Origin: Tubulanus polymorphus
Taxonomy: Eukaryota > Nemertea > Palaeonemertea > Tubulaniformes > Tubulanidae
Reading direction: 5' to 3'
NCBI RefSeq assembly: GCF_964204645.1
Contig: NC_134025.1
Location: 18,134,001 to 18,198,000 of the forward strand
DNA length: 64,000 nucleotides
Part shown: in pieces, positions 35,369 through 45,885 of the stretch
Layout of the letters: the number at the start of each line of letters is the position of its first letter
Position numbering within the stretch: the stretch's first letter is position 1
Program-made: the position numbers and the translations under genes
The notes under the pieces: model-generated
What the model saw: only the letters and a program-made list of their open reading frames with translations
Databases searched by the model: none
Told to the model about the DNA's origin: nothing

Positions 35369-35568
35369 GGAGGATACAAAGTGCTCGAAAAGAGAGAAAA
35401 CGGAAGGCGTTTACACAACAAGACGTTTATCAACGCCAGTGCATGTGTCTGGATAAAAAAATTGAAAGGTTGGACGTGGAAATGAAAAAGATGAAGGCGG
35501 AAACGGAGTACTACAGTAAAAAATCGTCGTTAATAGACTTGAAAATTGCTAAATTCATGGAAAAGTGA
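35369..35568 (+). CDS. Myb/SANT-like (NAIF1-type) protein, last exon
   Basis: Acceptor TATTTCAG before 35369. It encodes a basic stretch (ARKERKRKAFTQQDVYQ) and a coiled coil (CLDKKIERLDVEMKKMKAET), ending LKIAKFMEK with TGA at 35566-35568. This C-terminal helix is typical of Myb/SANT-like partner proteins and probably mediates dimerisation. Confidence 0.65.
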
Positions 35569-35669
35569 TTGCATTAAGTGAAAGCAATTAAATTGTAATA
35601 TTTTCAAATTAATTTCATAATCATTTCAATTAATTTTTTTTTAAATTTACTTTTATTAAAGTTTTACAC

Positions 35670-36490
35670 GTATATACGGCAGCATCCTGGCGACAATTAT
35701 ATTTATCTTTTTTTTTGTAGCTCCCAAAAACATAATTATTTTAAATCAAATTAATTTTCTGTGTAAAAAAATCACACAGAAAAATAACTTATAATTATAT
35801 TTATCATTTTTCTCGATGGCGGCCATTTTTCTGTGTGAGATCACACCGAAAAATAATCAGTTATATTTATCTTTATGTAGCTCCCAGAAACATAATTATT
35901 TTAAATTAAATTAAATTTTCTATGTGAAAAAATCACACAGAAAAATAATTTACATTTATATTTACCATTTTTCTCGATGGCGGCCATTTTTCTGTGTGAA
36001 AAAAATCACGCAGAAAAATAATTTACATTTATAACTACCATTTTTCTCGATAGCGGCCATTTTATCTGTGTGAAAAAATCACACAGAAAAATAATTTACA
36101 TTTATATTTACCATTTTTCTCGATGGCAGCCATTTTTCTGTGTGAAAAAAATCACACAGAAAAATAATTTACATTTATATTTACCATTTTTCTCGATGGC
36201 GGCCATTTTTCTGTGTGAAAAATTACACAGAAAAATAATTTATATTTATATTTGTCATTTTCCTCGATGGCGGCCATTTTTCTGTGTGAAGAAATCACAC
36301 AGAAAAATAATTTATATTTATATTTATTTATAATGGCCGCCATCGAGAAAAATGATAAATATAAATATAAATTATTTTTCTGTGTGTTCTTTTCACACAG
36401 AAAATTAATTTAATTTAAAATAATTATGTTTTTGGGCGCTACAAAAAAAAAGATAAATATAATTGTCGCCAGGATGCTGCCGTACGTATA
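35670..36490. repeat. Foldback element with palindromic satellite core (copy 1)
   Basis: Ends ACGGCAGCATCCTGGCGACA (35677-35696) and the complement TGTCGCCAGGATGCTGCCGT (36464-36483) are inverted repeats. The inversion extends inward over about 90 nt (AATTATATTTATCTTT, then GTAGC...ACATAATTATTTTAAAT). Between them are about seven units of 70 bp: CACACAGAAAAATAATTTA, an AT stretch, then TTTTTCTCGATGGCGGCCAT and TTTTCTGTGTG. Each unit junction (CTGTGTGA...TCACACAG) is itself a hairpin. Confidence 0.8.
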
Positions 36491-36554
36491 AGTTAGTTTT
36501 AAAATTTAAAAAAATAAAATTCAGAACATTGAACATTGAATATTCAAAAGGCTT

Positions 36555-37295
36555 TCTACGGCAGCATCCTGGCGACAATTATATTTACCTTTTTTTTTGT
36601 AGCTCCCAGAAACATAATTATTTTAAATTAAATTAATTTTCTATGTGAAAAAATCACACATAAAAACAATTTACATTTATATTTACCATTTTTCTCGATG
36701 GCGGCCATCTTTCTGTGTGAAAAAAATCACACAGAAAAATAATTAGTTATATTTATCTTTTAGTAGCTCCCAGAAACATAATTATTTTAAATTAAATTAA
36801 TGTTCTATGTGAAAAAAATCACACAGAAAAATAATTTACATTTATATTTACCATTTTTCTCGATGGCGGCCATTTTTCTGTGTGAAAAAAATCACACAGA
36901 AAAATAATTTATATTTATATTTACCATTTTTCTCGATGGCGGCCATTTTTCTGTATGAAAAATCACACAGAAAAATAATTTATATATATATTTACAATTT
37001 TTCTCGATGGCGGCCATTTTTCTGTGTGAAAAAAATCACACAGAAAAATAATTTATATTTATATTTATCATTTTTCTCGATGGCGGCCATTTTTCTGTGT
37101 CAAAAAATCACACAGAAAAATAATTTATATTTATATTTACCATTTTTCCCGATGGCGGCCATTTTTCTGTGTGAAAAAATCACACAGAAAAATAATTTAT
37201 ATTTATATTTATCATTTTTCTCGATGGCGGCCATTTTTCTGTGTGAAAAAATCACATAGAAAAATAATTCCTATTTATATTTATCATTTTTCGCG
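36555..37295. repeat. Foldback element with palindromic satellite core (copy 2, right end missing)
   Basis: Repeats the left end (ACGGCAGCATCCTGGCGACA at 36557-36576) and then about eight 70-bp units. There is no right inverted end: at about 37290 the array breaks off into TTTTTCGCGCGGTGTTGCCG. Long open frames here (36882-37259) are repeat translations, not genes. Confidence 0.75.
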
Positions 37296-37384
37296 CGGTG
37301 TTGCCGAGACATTCTGCGGGCTTAATGGTGATAGGTACCGGTACGGCGAAGTTTTACGTAACTAGTAATTACAGATAACACACC

Positions 37385-37462
37385 ATGGACGAGTCTTTCA
37401 AAGAACACCTTCGCTCGTTGAACATTGATGAAACGATCATCAATCACTTAGAAAAAGAGAAG
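37385..37462 (+). CDS. Possible first coding exon of an unknown host gene
   Basis: The ATG follows CACC. The 26 codons (MDESFKEHLRSLNIDETIIN, then HLEKEK) end exactly at a strong donor, GTAAGG. It has a helical, SAM-like look but is too short to name. If real, the gene's next exon would lie beyond, or have been displaced by, piece B. Confidence 0.35.
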
Positions 37463-37464
37463 GT

Positions 37465-38169
37465 AAGGTACATAGTCGTATTAGGCCTCTCCTATTGTTT
37501 CCTTAGTCGCTATAGGCATACATCTCGGGGTATAGTAGACCTATAGGTCTACGAAATATGTAGCCAGACACAGCGCCGTGACAATATGATCGATTTTTTC
37601 TCGTCATTACGAATTACGGGTACGTTTTACGTTTTACGACAAACGTCAAATGAATTAGGTCAAGGTTTCCTACAATTACAAAATATCGTGAATTAAGTTT
37701 CACTAATTACAAATTACATTTTACGTTTTAAAAATTGAAAATTCCGTTTTGCGAATTACAAATTATGTTTCCCAAAAGACCTCTCGCGATAAAATGAACC
37801 GAGATGTAGTGGAAAATCGTTAAACGTCCATAACATTATTCGTAAAACGTAATTCGTAATTCATAAAACACAACGAGTACCGTACTCGTCGAATCGTAGT
37901 GTCGCTCAAGGGGGAAGTGGTACCGTAACAAAATGAAATTAATTAAATTAGGGCTAGAGTTTAGGAATTCAACCTCTCGAGGGTCCAGAGGGTTAGATGG
38001 TCGAGGGGTTGGAGTTATAATAGGGTAGGTAGGGCTAGGCTATATCTAGTAAACATTGACCCATATGGTTTTAGTGGTTAGCTCGTTGCTGGTTGAATTC
38101 CATTGTATGCATCTAGAGCTATAAATGGTTTTTAATCAAATCAATACGTTTTTCTATTTCAGTTATATA
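37465..38169. other. Non-coding stretch with SINE-like leader
   Basis: No gene beyond the possible exon at 37385-37462. Degenerate repeats of ACGTTTTACG-type words lie at 37560-37870. At about 37985-38100 there is a copy of the SINE leader (GGTAGGTAGGGCTAGGC...AACATTGACC) with A-box-like TTTAGTGGTTAGC and B-box-like CTGGTTGAATTCC. Confidence 0.5.
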
Positions 38170-38361
38170 TATGATTTTCAATCAGTTGATGAAGCTATGA
38201 GTTTATATAACGTAGTAACAAATAAAGAAAAATTACATCTATACAAACCTAAATTATCAGATTATTATACACCAAGTAAAAAACAACAGAAATATGAAAT
38301 AATTTGGATTGTAGGTGGAACTGTTATTGTTATATTTGTAGCATATAAATTTGCAAATTAA
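38170..38361 (+). pseudogene. 140-residue membrane protein, C-terminal part (start of piece B)
   Basis: Only the last 62 residues remain, from DFQSVDEAMSLYN to the C-terminal membrane segment WIVGGTVIVIFVAYKF. The junction with host DNA falls just upstream of GATTTTCAATCAG at about 38173. Compare the full gene at 43642-44063. Confidence 0.75.
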
Positions 38362-38386
38362 TTACATATTATTTTTTGCTAAATAG

Positions 38387-38804
38387 ATGGATGATAAAGT
38401 TGATGGTGTTAATATTATTCCTCATGGTATAAATAAAACTAAATTGAAATTATATTTTGAAAAACAAATATTAGAATTTGAAAATGATTTAGAATTTAAA
38501 AAAGAAAAAATATCTAAAAAGTAAAATTATATATTATTTTATTATTAGTGGTTCAGTTACAATTAGTTCTGTAATAACATTTCTAGCACCTTATGCTATA
38601 TCAATTGGTGTGCTAGGATTATCATCAAGTGTTTTAGCTGGTATAAGTTCAAAAATTAAATATAAATGGTAATAAAGAAAAAATAAAATCTAATATAAAA
38701 GAATTAAATAAATTAAAAAATACATAAGATTATATAATAAATTTAAATGGTAATATAACAGTTGATGAGCAGGATAAATTATGAAAGGAATTAATAAATA
38801 ATTA
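38387..38804 (+). pseudogene. Small two-helix membrane protein (piece B, first copy)
   Basis: It starts MDDKVDGVNIIPHGINKTKL. A frameshift near 38515 and a small deletion have removed the segment between ITFLA and YAISIGVLGL. The start signature is TTTTTTGCTAAATAGATGG, where TAA has become TAG. Confidence 0.65.
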
Positions 38805-38825
38805 ATCTTTTTATTGTATAAATAG

Positions 38826-39240
38826 CAGGGTGTGGTATAAGCTGGAATGAATTACCAAAATATTATGATAATATACAACAACAAAATATAATGGTTGGAT
38901 TAATTTCATTTTAGAAAATAGTGAAGGTTTATCAAAATCAGGTATACAAAGAATAAATCAATCAATTAGAACTTATTTAATTTGTATTTTAGGCGCTCAA
39001 ATTGAAACAAGATCACTAATAGCTGGAAATGATAATACTTCATTTGACGCGCAGAAACAATTTAAAGTATTATTTGAAGATTCTTTTCATAACGATAAAA
39101 ATAGATCGATTCCAGAAAATATAGTTAGGTACCAAAATTGTTTAGATAAATCACATGTAAGATTAAATTATTGTAGAGGCCCTAATTTGTTAATTATTTC
39201 AAATGATTTAATATTAAAAATGGGAAATAACCTGATTTTA
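38826..39240 (+). pseudogene. C-terminally anchored structural-block protein (piece B, first copy, internally deleted)
   Basis: The start codon has become ATAG. The N-terminal two thirds is deleted between CGISWN and WNELPKYY; the shared word TGGAATGA sits at the junction. The remaining part (NQSIRTYLICILGAQIETRS; FEDSFHNDKNRSIPENIVRY) ends at KMGN, where a second deletion jumps into the following gene. Confidence 0.65.
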
Positions 39241-39244
39241 ATTA

Positions 39245-40478
39245 AACTAATATTGCTAATGATGGTGGAGCAGCATATAATACTAATTTAGGTGAAGATG
39301 ATTGTAGTGGGCGTATATTATATGATTATGATGAATTTAAACTGATACTGAAACAAGTGAAAAAGTAATAGATAATTTAAGAACCCGCGATGAGATAATA
39401 ATTAAAACTAGACCAGAAAGAAAAGATTTAATTAATAGATTAGAAAGAACAGAAAACCCTGAATTGAAAAAAGAATTATTATACATGAAACATAGTGAAA
39501 CATATACAGTTATTGAAGAAATATTACCAAAAAATGTAACAGATAACATTGAACCAGAAGATATTTCAGGACAAATTAGAAAAGATGACATTAATTTCAT
39601 GAATAATTTAGAATTTAAAAATGATTCAAGGTATTATAATGTTGAATTAAATAACAAAACTATATCAATTCAATTATCTAATATGGGACAAGAAGATCTG
39701 TACCATCTCGAAATGCGAGCAAGATCTACAATTGAACGTTCAAAAGGTGGTTTAGAATTTCTCAAGAATTATATGGAATGCACTCGATAGAATAAATGAA
39801 GAAGAACCAAATGTTGGTACTGATATTATCAAATATTCACAATTTAAAAATCCAAATTTAAATCCTACTGATGTTGATCCAGAAATGGAAGAGTATGGAG
39901 ATCGATTAGATAAATTAAGAACTTCAACATCAGAAACATAGATGATTTAAAATATAGCAGAGAATTTCAGGAAAAAGAAAGAGATATTATCAAAATCATT
40001 TGATCTTAATCATATTAAAAAATTAAAAGTTATTTTTAAAGATTTATTGATAAAACCAGATTCTGAATTATCATTGAAAGATAGAATAAGATTATTATTT
40101 AAATTAGAAGGAATAACAATTGTTTCAATTCTAACAGCCGTAACTATGTTATTTACAACAATTGGTTTAGCTATTTCAAATTCATTAAAATCTACGCCAA
40201 ATCCTAATAATCCTAATAATCCGGATAAACCACCAAATAATAATAATTCTATACAAGATAAGGTGAAAGATGGATTAAAAAAATTAGCAAAATGTCTATG
40301 GGAACTATCTAAAAAATCTGCTACAGCTTTACCCGGAATTGTTGCATCAATTGTTGGTTTTATATTGGAATCTGGTGGGAATATTCTTAACTTTGCTGCT
40401 GAACATATAATTTCATTTTTATTACAGTTATTAGTGCAATTATTCTTGGGTTAGCGAATATGATAAAAAATAAATAGT
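39245..40478 (+). pseudogene. Coiled-coil membrane protein (piece B, first copy)
   Basis: It lacks its N-terminus. A charged region (39350-39990) includes an open stretch at 39464-39790 and continues into the conserved C-terminal membrane part at 40047-40454 (LEGITIVSILTAVTMLFTTI, a proline/asparagine-rich loop, then LPGIVASIVGFIL). The last few residues are frameshifted. The central part differs strongly from the second copy at 45883-47382, so the two copies are not a recent duplicate of this gene. Confidence 0.6.
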
Positions 40479-40479
40479 T

Positions 40480-40501
40480 AATCTTTTTTGTTAAATAAAT
40501 G
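40480..40501 (+). promoter_or_regulatory. T-run/TAAATG start signature, capsid gene copy 1
   Basis: CTTTTTTGTTAAATAAATG: a run of six T, a gap of 9 bases, then ATG preceded by TAA. Same architecture as at the other element genes. Confidence 0.6.
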
Positions 40502-41742
40502 AGTGGGAGTTACATAAATCCTTCTAAGAATACAAGAATATCTAATGCTATTAAAGCAGAGAGATCTCATCATATAATTACTCATAATCCTTCTAATATT
40601 AATCCCGATGAAACTTTATATGTAAGAATCCCTCGATTAAATCAAATTACTTTTTATGTTCCAAATAGTATTTATTTGTCAGCTGATATAAAAGAAACTG
40701 GTCATGATAATAATTATGTTGTCGATAATATTGGAAGATATTTAATTAAAAACTTAATTGTAAAGATTGGAACAGAAACAGTTTTTTCATTACATGATTA
40801 TAATTTATTTATGCATTATAAAGATTTATGGTTAACAAAAGAAAATAGAAATAATATGATTTTTCAAGGCATCCAATCCTTAAATCAAAATAAATTAAGA
40901 TCAGACGCTGATAACGCAATAGTAACTAATGCTGTAGATAACTTAATAAAAATGATTTATGGAAGCAAATATGACATTCCATTAGACTTTGAATTGATAA
41001 ATAATAATGCAATAATAGATACGCAATTCAAGAAGATATTATATTTGAAATGACATTTGCTCCTGTTAATGAAATTGTATTATCTAGCGTTGTTAAAGAT
41101 ATGGGTTATAAATTATCGAATACATGTTTAGAATATGATACAGTAACTGATGAAAATATTGCTAACACAATTCAAACTCAATATCATCAAGGATTTTCGC
41201 TATTATATGATTATATTGATAGATTTAAAATTGTAACTATTAATGCAAATGATGAAATAATTAATGAGAATATTAACTACCCAAGAAGATCTATTAAAGG
41301 CGTATTAATATTTTTTACAATTGCTACATATTCTAATGGTGCAATAAATGTGGATAATTATTATAATCCTGAAATTTCAAAAGTAGAAATAACAATTGAA
41401 GGCATAGCAAATAAGATATTTTGCCAAGGAATGAGAATGATTGATCAATGGCCAGAAATTAGAAAACATTTTATGAATGAAAAAGTAAAATCATCTGAAA
41501 ATTGTAATATTAATCAAATTGATTATTATACCGGCAATAAATACGCATTATGGTTAGATTTTAGAACCACTGAAGATAATTTATTACATTGTTCTGGGAA
41601 AAAGCTGCAGAACACTAAAGATGGAATACAATTATTCATGAAAAAGAAAAAAGGAGGTTTAAATTAAAAAATGCACAGTTATATTGTATCTGACGCGCAA
41701 TTAAATATCACAAATTCTCAATTGAATAGTGTTATGTATTAA
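40499..41742 (+). pseudogene. Major capsid protein, copy 1 of piece B
   Basis: Begins MSGSYINPSKNTRISNAIKA. It retains the segment TLYVRIPRLNQITFYVPNSI, part of which is deleted in copy 2. Frame changes near 41015 (after LINNNA) and 41660 interrupt it; otherwise it follows copy 2 to the end (SDAQLNI-NSQLNSVMY). Conserved blocks include FPRRSIKG-like YPRRSIKGVLIFF and GMRMIDQWPEIRKHFMNEKV. Double jelly-roll capsid proteins of this class form the shell in Polinton-type elements. Confidence 0.8.
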
Positions 41743-41774
41743 AATTTTTATTTTAATAAAAATCTATATAATAA

Positions 41775-42242
41775 ATGGAAGGTGGAATATATGAAATACA
41801 AACTCCAAATGAAATGATATCAGATATATATTATATAATACCTCATGATGAATATAGTAAGTATTTTGGAGAATACTTTAATCAATTCAAATACAGAAAA
41901 AGTAAAATAGAAAAGAATATTGAAAATGAAAAAGAAGATAATATTGAATCTAAAATAGAAGACAATATTGAATCTAAAATCGAAGATACTGATAAAATTG
42001 AATCTAAAATAGAAGATAATATTGATACTAAAATAGAAGATAATATTGAAACTAAAAAAGAAGATAATATTGAAACTAAAAAAGATAATATTGAAACTAA
42101 AAAAGAAGATAATATTGAAACAAAAAAAGAAGATTTCACAGCATCTGCCTCTAACTATAAAATAGAAAACTCAAATGTTAAACCAAAAGATATCATTAGA
42201 TGCACTTTTTGTGAAGAAGATTTTGAAGATTTGATTTCATAG
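41775..42242 (+). pseudogene. C2H2 protein with EDNIE(S/T)K repeats, truncated (piece B, copy 1)
   Basis: It starts MEGGIYEIQTPNEMISDIYY. A long run of about a dozen charged repeats of the form KIEDNIES/KKEDNIET follows (41900-42140). The beginning of the zinc finger (RCTFCEEDFEDL) is where the frame stops, and the sequence continues directly in the C-terminal part of the gene seen at 22733-23076 and then the spike-like gene. The counterpart with a whole finger is at 48666-49514. Confidence 0.65.
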
Positions 42243-43014
42243 ATTATCAAGTGAAGATCTAGTAGAATTATGTTCTGGAGATATAATTTGTTTTGTAGAT
42301 TCTAGAAGACTTACAAATTATAAATCTCATAATTTACTAGTTCAATTAGATAGAGAATTCAAGAATTGTGTAGATTTAAAATTAGTAAATATAAGTTTAT
42401 GTAATTCTTTTTACAATGTATCGGATAAAACTATTGAACATAGATTGTTTATGATTTTTGATAGAAATGCCGATAAATGGTATCATATATTTATAAGACC
42501 AGGATTATATAATTTAGAAACATTAGCGCAAGAAATTAATAGAAGAGTTAGGGCAAAAATGGGCGCGGCTGCTGGATTTGTAATTAAATTTTTAAAAAGT
42601 GATATCAATAATAAAGTAAGAATAAAGTTAGATGAAGATGAACAATATTAATTTTTAGTTAAAAAACCTATGGCTAAACTGTTAGGAATTAATCTAGATA
42701 AACTTTATTCAAATGTTGACATTGCACCAAACTTAATACCTTACATGCATTTTTATATTTATTGCAATTTAATTGATCCTACAAAAACATTCGAAGCAAC
42801 TAAAGATATAACTTGTAGTTCTAGTATACTAAATATTTTACCGCTAAAAAATGTTAAACAATTTGGAACGCAAATAAATTATAATTTAGCTGAATGTGAT
42901 TTTAAACCTTGCATTCTTAAATTTAATAATTTTAAATTAGAAATAAGAAATCATAATGGTTATTTAATTGATTTAAATAACTTTCCTGTGATATATGAAT
43001 TAGTTATAAGTTGA
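42243..43014 (+). pseudogene. Putative spike/penton-like protein (piece B), fused start
   Basis: It begins RLSSEDLVELCSGD, a leftover of the gene seen at 22733-23076, then continues as the spike-like protein from FVDSRRLTNYKSHNLL. It includes IFIRPGLYNLETLAQEINRR, PYMHFYIYCNLIDPTKTFEA and the C-terminal NNFPVIYELVIS. One stop (42649) splits it. The start codon has been lost by the fusion deletion. It is the best-preserved copy of this gene. The role as a virion surface protein is a guess from family context. Confidence 0.55.
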
Positions 43015-43019
43015 GAGAG

Positions 43020-43041
43020 TAATTTTTTCATTATATAAATG
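43020..43041 (+). promoter_or_regulatory. T-run/TAAATG start signature, 118-residue gene
   Basis: TAATTTTTTCATTATATAAATG: T-run 43023-43028, ATG at 43039. Identical at 57643-57663. Confidence 0.65.
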
Positions 43042-43395
43042 AATATAACTGTTGGACCGAGTATATGTTTTGGGTTTGATTTTAAACATGAGAAAGAAAT
43101 GAAATTTAACATTAATGATGTAATTACACATATCAAAAATATTGCATTTTCTAATGAAACGACATTTGAGTATGAAACAACAATAGATAAAGAAACTTTA
43201 AATGTAGAAAAGATTACTAATTTAATTAGAGAATCTTTAAGATTTTATGAATTAGATGAAGGTTTTATTATAGATGATATTAAAAAAATAATAATTGAAA
43301 TGTATACAAATGAAACTAGTAATGAAAAAAATGTTGAATTAATCATAAATAAGTTAACTAAATATTTTGATGATAGTAATTTTTTTGATAAATAA
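43039..43395 (+). CDS. 118-residue acidic element protein (piece B)
   Basis: A complete open frame, MNITVGPSICFGFDFK to DDSNFFDK. After a short conserved N-terminus it is mostly predicted helix with clustered acidic and lysine residues (ITNLIRESLRFYELDEGFII). No membrane segment and no domain I can name. Its stop is followed immediately by the ATG of the next gene (TAAATG), so the two are probably expressed together. The closest copy (57661-58017) is also open, which suggests selection or recent arrival. Confidence 0.7.
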   Translation: MNITVGPSICFGFDFKHEKEMKFNINDVITHIKNIAFSNETTFEYETTIDKETLNVEKITNLIRESLRFYELDEGFIIDDIKKIIIEMYTNETSNEKNVELIINKLTKYFDDSNFFDK

Positions 43396-43617
43396 ATGAG
43401 TGATAATAAGTGGATAATAACTGGATTATATAATGGAGCATTACTATCAGTTGGAACTGTTGGTTATTCAATGGTATTAAAAAAAGTATTTAAAATGGGA
43501 AGTGTTAATGTTGATAGATTTGATATAAATGATATTTTAAAATTAACATTAGCAGTTACTTTATCTAATTTAACTATTGATTATTTGGAAAAACAAAAAT
43601 ATATTCCTCCTATATAA
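43396..43617 (+). CDS. 73-residue element protein with one likely membrane segment (piece B)
   Basis: A complete open frame, MSDNKWIITGLYNGALLSVG to KQKYIPPI. The middle (GALLSVGTVGYSMVL) is glycine-rich and hydrophobic, and the rest is amphipathic. It starts at the stop of the preceding gene. Function unknown; a minor membrane or virion protein would fit the neighbours. Confidence 0.65.
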   Translation: MSDNKWIITGLYNGALLSVGTVGYSMVLKKVFKMGSVNVDRFDINDILKLTLAVTLSNLTIDYLEKQKYIPPI

Positions 43618-43620
43618 ATG

Positions 43621-43644
43621 CATAATTATTTTACTAAATAAATG
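43621..43644 (+). promoter_or_regulatory. T-run/TAAATG start signature, 140-residue gene
   Basis: ATTATTTTACTAAATAAATG with ATG at 43642. The T-run is shorter here than elsewhere. Same sequence at 58244-58267 and, reversed, at 8859-8880. Confidence 0.55.
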
Positions 43645-44063
43645 GCTTCTGCAGTTATAACTATTATAGGATCGGCAATTGTTAACGTTTAGCATTTACT
43701 GGCGGTGGTTATTTATTTAAGCATATTGATAAAAATGGATCATTAACAGAACAAAAAAGACATAACTTAGCATTAGAAAAATACAATAAAGCAGCGGAAG
43801 AATATAGAGAAAAGAGGCAAAACTATAAGGATTATATTAACAAGGAATTATATGATCAGAAGATTTCACATAGAGATTTCCAATCAGTTGATGATGCAAT
43901 GAGTTTATATAACGCGGTAACCAATAAAGAAAAATTACATCTACATAAACCAACAATATCAGATTATTATACCCCAAGTAATGAACAGAGGAAATATGAA
44001 ATAATTTGGATTTTAGGCGGAACTGTTATTGTTATATTTGTTGCTTATGAGTTTACTAATTAG
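43642..44063 (+). pseudogene. 140-residue membrane protein (piece B)
   Basis: N- and C-terminal hydrophobic segments flank a charged helical middle (LEKYNKAAEEYREKRQNY; HRDFQSVDDAMSLYNAVTN). A one-base deletion after IVN (about 43686) breaks the frame; otherwise it is intact to WILGGTVIVIFVAYEFTN. The paired end segments suggest both ends in a membrane. Confidence 0.7.
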
Positions 44064-44086
44064 TAATTTTTTTTGCTAAATAAATG
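44064..44086 (+). promoter_or_regulatory. T-run/TAAATG start signature
   Basis: TAATTTTTTTTGCTAAATAAATG: T-run 44067-44074, ATG at 44084. Confidence 0.65.
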
Positions 44087-44518
44087 GATGATAAAGTTGA
44101 TAATATTGATATTATTCCTCATGATATAAATAAAACTAAATTAAAAATATATTTAGAAAAACAAATATTAGAATTTGAAAGTGACTTAAAAGTTAAAAAG
44201 AAAAAATATTTAAAATCTAAAATTATATATTATTTGATTATAAGTGGTTCGGTTACAATTAGTTCTGTAATAACATTTCTAGCAATATTCAGTCCATTAA
44301 CACCTTTAGCTATATCAATTGGTGTGTTAGGATTAAGTTCAAGTGTTTTAACTGGTATAAGTTCAAAATAAAATATAAAAAGTAATAAAGAAAAAATTAA
44401 AACTAATATAAAAGAAATTAATAAATTAAAGAATACACTAGATTATATAATAAGTTTAATTGGTCATATAACAGTTGAAGAACAAGATAAATTATTAAAA
44501 GAATTAATAAATTATTAA
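44084..44518 (+). pseudogene. Small two-helix membrane protein (piece B, second copy)
   Basis: It starts MDDKVDNIDIIPHDINKTKL. The lysine-rich segment is followed by two hydrophobic stretches (44230-44355), and the C-terminus runs to ELINY. A single changed base turns a Leu codon into TAA at 44369-44371, the only lesion. The gene is otherwise open, so it died recently. Membrane protein of unknown role. Confidence 0.7.
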
Positions 44519-44534
44519 TTTTTTAGTTATATAA

Positions 44535-45866
44535 ATGGCAGATAGTTTTCCAAAAGCTTTCCAATATAATAAATCAATTAAATATAATATTCCTGCAATA
44601 GATTTTAATAAAGATATTTCATATAGAAATGAAGTTTTAAATTCAATAATTGATTTATATATTTATGTTACTGAAAGTAATAATTTTCATGTAAAGATGG
44701 AAAATATATTTCATGTGTATACAATTAATTTCAAAAATTTAAATGAGGCAAAACAATGGTTATTGATTATATTGATAATATGAAGTATTGGCAGAACCAA
44801 TTAAATTTTGCTGTTTATTGTGCAACAACAGGATGTGGAATTAGTTGGAATGATCATTTAAACAAACCAAGTTTACCATTGATGTTATCACTTTTTAGAT
44901 TTCATACTTATTTTCAAATAAAATTAATAATAGATGAATTAGAATGTCCTTTACCAGGTTCAAAATATTTTAAAGAATTGAATAATAATATTAATTTGTC
45001 TAAGTTTTATAAAATATGTAATGAATTTAATATTAATTCAAATAAAGATTTCAGAGCAAAAATTGGAACAATGGGTGGATTAGGAATATTATATACTAAA
45101 GAATTTGGAAAAATAATGACAAATTCAGATATAAGAACACTGAATTGGAATGAATTACCAAAATATTATAATAATATACAACAACAAAACAATAATGGTT
45201 GGGTTAATTTCATTTTAGAAAATAGTGAAGGTTTTACTAAAGCTGGAATACAAAGAATAAATCAATCTATTAGAACTTATTTGATATGTATTTTAGGTGC
45301 GCAAGTTGAAACAAGATCCCCAATAATTGGAAATGATAACACTTAATTCATTCGATGCACAAAAACAATTCAAAGTATTATTTGAAGATTCAATTCATAA
45401 TGATAAAAATAGATCGATTCCGGAAAACATTGTAAGATATCAAAATTATTTAGATAAATCACATATTAGATTAAATTATTGTATAGGCCCTAATCTATTA
45501 ATTATTTCTAATGATTTAGTATTAAAGATGGGAAATATAATTGGTTATAATAATCTAATTAAAACTGCAACAATAAATAATTCATTTGGATTAAATGATA
45601 TAAATAAAAAGATTATTACTGCTCCAAAATTAATGGAAGGTGAAAAAAATAAAAAACATATTCAATCAACAGAAACTAAAACTAAGAATATTAAATTAAA
45701 TAGTGATTCTAAACCGGATTATAATACATCAGAAAATATTAGAACCGATATTATTCAACATGATATAATTAAACTAAATGATGATAATAAATCCCATGAA
45801 AATACTAAATTAGCTTTAACTTGTATAGGAATTGTAATCGGAGGAATATTATATTTTAGATTTTAA
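44535..45866 (+). pseudogene. C-terminally anchored structural-block protein (piece B, second copy)
   Basis: About 440 residues. It begins MADSFPKAFQYNKSIKYNIP and contains CATTGCGISWNDHLNKPSLP, SLFRFHTYFQIKLIIDELEC and NQSIRTYLICILGAQVETRS. The last 20 residues are hydrophobic (LALTCIGIVIGGILYFRF). Small frame changes occur near 44765 and 45345. The family is conserved beside the capsid gene in animal Polinton-type elements; I know of no proven function. A membrane-anchored virion protein is an inference from the tail. Confidence 0.7.
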
Positions 45867-45885
45867 TTTTTTTATTATGTAAATG
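45866..45885 (+). promoter_or_regulatory. T-run/TAAATG start signature
   Basis: TTTTTTTATTATGTAAATG: T-run 45867-45873, ATG at 45883. Same at 60451-60469. Confidence 0.65.

Noticed and set aside
35760-37290. Regular repeats with palindromic parts, superficially like a CRISPR array
   Set aside because: The units are continuous and nearly identical with no unique spacers, and the setting is a eukaryotic genome with inverted ends; this is a foldback satellite.
36070-37365. Long repetitive open frames (KIIYIYIYHFSRW type)
   Set aside because: They are direct translations of the 70-bp satellite in several frames and show no protein features.
39337-39600. Minus-strand hydrophobic open frame
   Set aside because: Antisense to the coiled-coil protein gene; shadow frame.
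41882-42139. Minus-strand open frame of Ser/Leu/Ile repeats
   Set aside because: Antisense shadow of the EDNIE(S/T)K repeat in the C2H2 gene.
43039-43395. The 118-residue protein as a capsid-maturation (adenain-like) protease
   Set aside because: I looked for the His-Asp/Glu-Cys arrangement of such proteases here and in the other small genes and did not find it; no protease gene can be supported in this window.
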